64,000 nucleotides of DNA from Calocera cornea HHB12733. Lineage: Eukaryota > Basidiomycota > Dacrymycetes > Dacrymycetales > Dacrymycetaceae. The position numbers and the translations under genes are program-made. The notes below the pieces were generated by a model. It was not told where the DNA came from and made no database searches. It worked only from the letters and a program-made list of their open reading frames with translations. Positions within the stretch are counted from its first letter, which is position 1, and each line of letters opens with the position of its first letter. The DNA lies in assembly GCA_001632435.1 (NCBI GenBank), contig KV424024.1:1-64000 (forward strand). The letters are read 5' to 3'. This document shows positions 61,334 through 64,000 of this stretch, piece after piece.

Positions 61334-63436
61334 TTACTGCGGGTTCGGAGGCTGGGAGTGATGCGCATGCGGATGGGATTGTTGGGGGATGTGAACCATC
61401 CCTGCGTTCTGAGCGTCGAACGGTCCGTCTGGTCGCGGGAACACGAACGAGCTCAAGTCATGAGCGGTGGTCATCATGTCTGGCGCAGGGTGGATAGAAG
61501 CGAGATTTTGGAAGCCGCCAGGGTTCGCACTCTGAGGCATTGCGCCAGTCAGGTGCGCAGGGTCTATGGTCATCGGCATGGCCATCTGCTGCTGCATTGG
61601 CTGGTTGGTAACCTGCTGAGGCATCACTTGCTGAGGCATGACCTGTTGAGGCATAATAGCCTGTTGGGGCATCATTTGCTGGGGCAATGCTGGCGGAGGC
61701 ATCGCAGCCTGGGGGACAGGCTGCGCCTGCGCATGCCCGTTTTGTTGTAGAATGCCCGTGGCGGAGCGCATGATGTCTAATTCCGACGCGTGCAGGCCGA
61801 CGGTGTTGATCGCCTTTGTGATGAGCAGACGCGCGGTGACGATGACTTCGTTCATGGGGATGCTGGCGATCGAGACGGGCGCTTCGGCTGTACCCTGAGC
61901 CTGGCGGTCCGCAGCCTGGCGCGCCGCCTCTTTCACGACCCGTTTTGAGGCGGCGATGAGCTCGTTGAAGTCCATCGGGAGAGGTTCCAGGGAAAATGCG
62001 ACATAATTGAACGCCTGGACAGAGCGGGACAGGACCTCCTGTTGCTTCGCCAGAGAAGCCTGTCTCTGCCTCGCGGCTGCCTCGGGCATGCCGGGCGCCA
62101 TGGGGACCGTGGCCTCCTGGGCGATGTGCGCCGCGGCCATCTCGAGCACGAGGCGGATCTGGCTGTTCTCCTGCTGCTGCGCCTGGGTGATCGACCTCGG
62201 GATCTTGGGCACGGGCGGGACGTCGGACTCGGAGGTGAAGGCGGTGGACATTGTGTGGCTCCTGTTGCGGCCCGAGAGGGGCGGGGCGGAGCTGCTGACG
62301 GTCCCTGCGGACGGCCGGCGGGTCTTTTGCAGGGAGAGCGGCTCGCCCGCGGGGAGCTCGATGACCTCGAGCTTGAAGGTGTGCGCGACCTTCTGGTCGG
62401 TGTCGTTGCTCGGGAAGCTGACCTCGGCGGTGATCTCTCCGCCTCTGTCGCCCGGGCTGGGCGTGCCGACGAGCTCGTTGTCCTTCCACTGGAGCCAGGG
62501 CGGGAGGGCGGGGGAGGTGAAGGTGGGGTGCATGGAGCTCCTGGACTGCTGTGGATCCCATATGCTCGGGCTCCAGCGCCACTCGAGGCCGATGTACGCG
62601 ACGCCCGCCGGGGTGCCCGTGATCCTGCGCTGGTACTCGCGGAAGCTCCAGCGGCCGTCCGGCGTCTTCTTGGCGTGTATGTTCCAGATGTGGTTGCCCT
62701 TGGACTTGCTCTTCCGGCCGTCCTCGTTGTACCGGGAGATGTAGGGCTGGCTCCAGAGGTAGGTGCGGACCTTCTTGAGCGGGAGGACGGACTCTGTGAA
62801 CCCCTGCCTGTTGAGCTCCTCGACGAAGGCGTTGGTGAAGGCCTGGATGCGGAACTTGAACGGGCGGAAGTCGGGGCTCTCGTCGAGCTTCTGCATCTTC
62901 TTGGGCATGAGCGCCTGGTGGATGAGCTCGCCCTTGCCGTCGGTCATGTCGAGGTTCGAGCAGAGCCGGTTGAGGAACTCGAAGAAGACGCGGTCGACGT
63001 CGGGCTTCATGTCCCCGGGGATGGTGTTGGCGTGGGAGATGACGTGGCCGGGCTCGCCCCGGCGCTTGGTGCCGCTGCTGCTCCGGCTGAGCGTCTTAGC
63101 GCCGCCGCCGCCGGCGGCCTGGCTCTCGCTGGCGCGGCGGGACCCGCTGCCCCCGACGTACGCCTCGACCTCCTCCTCCTCGTCTTCCGCATCGCCGTCC
63201 TCTCCGTCCGCCGAGCTGACAGGGCTCATGCGGCCCGTTCGGCCCAGGCGGCTGCTCAGGTCCGCAAAGTCCATCAGCCCCCCGCCGAGGGCGAGGCCGA
63301 TGGTCGGCTGGCTCGGCTGGCGCGAGAGCGGCCGGCTCGGCACCTCGCTCTTGACCTTTGCGGGCGAGTAGCCCTCGGAGGAGGAGGCGGACGCGTCGAG
63401 CATGGCAAAGTTGAAGGTGGCCCCTGCCTGCTGCTG

Positions 63437-63467
<31 letters not shown>

Positions 63468-64000
63468 AGGATGCCGGCCAAGGGCGGTGCGGGGGGGACG
63501 ATTTCCTGGCCTGGCCCCGTGGGGCTGGAGAATCCCGAGCGGGCCGGGAGCGGCTTGATGTCTGTTGCTTTGGGCACGACGGAGAGGGATGCCTGACGGC
63601 GGGGCCGTTTCTGCACGCCGGAGATGCGCGAGGCCGAGCGCGAGAGGGAGGGCGCAGAGCGGTTGTCGGGCATCATCGGCTGCGCCGCCACCTGGCTCTG
63701 CTGCATCATGCTCGTGGGCATGGGCGTCGTGCCCGCTTCGGCCATGCCGTGCCCGTTCAAACTCAGCCCCGCGCTGCCCAGCGCGTTCCCGGCCCCGTTC
63801 CCGCTGCCGTTCACCGGGCCCGGCTCCTGGTGCATAAGCACCTGGTCCTGCATCATCCCCTGCCCCTGCTCCATCATGCCCCCCTGCATGTCCAGCCCAA
63901 TGTGTGGCCACTCGACATTCGGACTGGCAAAGCCGAACTCGTGCGCGGGGTCCACAAAGAACGGCTGGACGGCGAACGCGCTCGCGCTCCCGGGGTCCGC
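61334..64000 (-). CDS. Large conserved basidiomycete protein, 5' part missing
   Basis: The frame is open through the right window edge, so the start lies outside; 888 residues are visible without an intron. I do not recognise a named family. The first half is low-complexity (Met/Gln-rich, a QSQSQSQSQS repeat, then acidic DAEDEEEEVE). The conserved core begins DVDRVFFEFLNRLCSNL and runs through LMPKKMQKLDESPDFRPFKF, LWSQPYISRYNEDGRKSKS and YIGLEWRWSPSIWDP. It is followed by LPPWLQWKDNELVGTPSPGD, which has the look of a putative-Ig (He_PIG-like) fold. A helical region and a Gln/Met/Pro-rich end (repeats of MPQQV) follow. Composition suggests a nuclear regulator, but this is inference. No signal peptide can be judged because the N-terminus is missing. 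Confidence 0.7.

Noticed and set aside
63096..63911. 271-residue Gly/Arg/Ala-rich frame within the right-edge gene
   Set aside because: Alternative-frame translation of the GC-rich low-complexity half of the real gene.

Overview
The window is nuclear DNA of a filamentous basidiomycete, most likely an Agaricomycete (mushroom or polypore group). The evidence is the gene structure: GC-rich sequence, many short GT-AG introns of about 45 to 60 bases with CTGAC or CTAAC-like branch sites, and genes packed on both strands. The families fit too: secreted glycopeptide-type proteins, CYP505 self-sufficient P450s, an NLR-type STAND protein and a Pep7-type FYVE protein. I rebuilt about 25 genes by joining open frames at splice sites that keep the reading frame. 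No rRNA, tRNA, CRISPR array or complete transposon was recognised.

Layout: 1-2.7 kb holds short repeats and an unknown membrane-anchored protein. 4.3-6.1 kb has two tandem small secreted proteins. 6.3-12.5 kb has two tandem CYP505 genes, one fused to its reductase and one reduced to the haem domain. 13.3-25.4 kb is mostly chromosome biology: a Sae2/CtIP homologue divergent from a Mis14/NSL1 kinetochore subunit, a RING protein, CDC45, and two membrane proteins. 26.5-34.3 kb has twinfilin, a Pep7/Vac1 endosomal protein and an NLR. 34.5-47.5 kb is housekeeping: proteasome beta-3 divergent from NOP4, then SPT6 divergent from SRP54. 47.6-54.4 kb has a membrane protein, a secreted amidase and an adaptin large subunit. 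54.8-60.8 kb has two tandem chromodomain genes. The right edge cuts through a large, probably regulatory, protein.

The most unusual points are these. (1) Two adjacent chromodomain genes, one large and Chp1-like, one only 127 residues, share the same split of the chromodomain, including a 15-base micro-exon followed by a 29-base exon. (2) SPT6 carries a Gly/Trp-rich block with seven tryptophans inside its conserved core, resembling Argonaute-binding GW/WG regions. (3) The NLR has an N-terminal helical region resembling MLKL/HeLo-type cell-death domains. (4) One CYP505 copy ends cleanly in the linker where its neighbour continues into the reductase. (5) A 14-base motif containing an MluI cell-cycle box is shared by the CDC45 promoter and the Sae2/Mis14 promoter. 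Two otherwise good gene models (Sae2 and the Chp1-like gene) contain one junction each that no canonical intron can join in frame.
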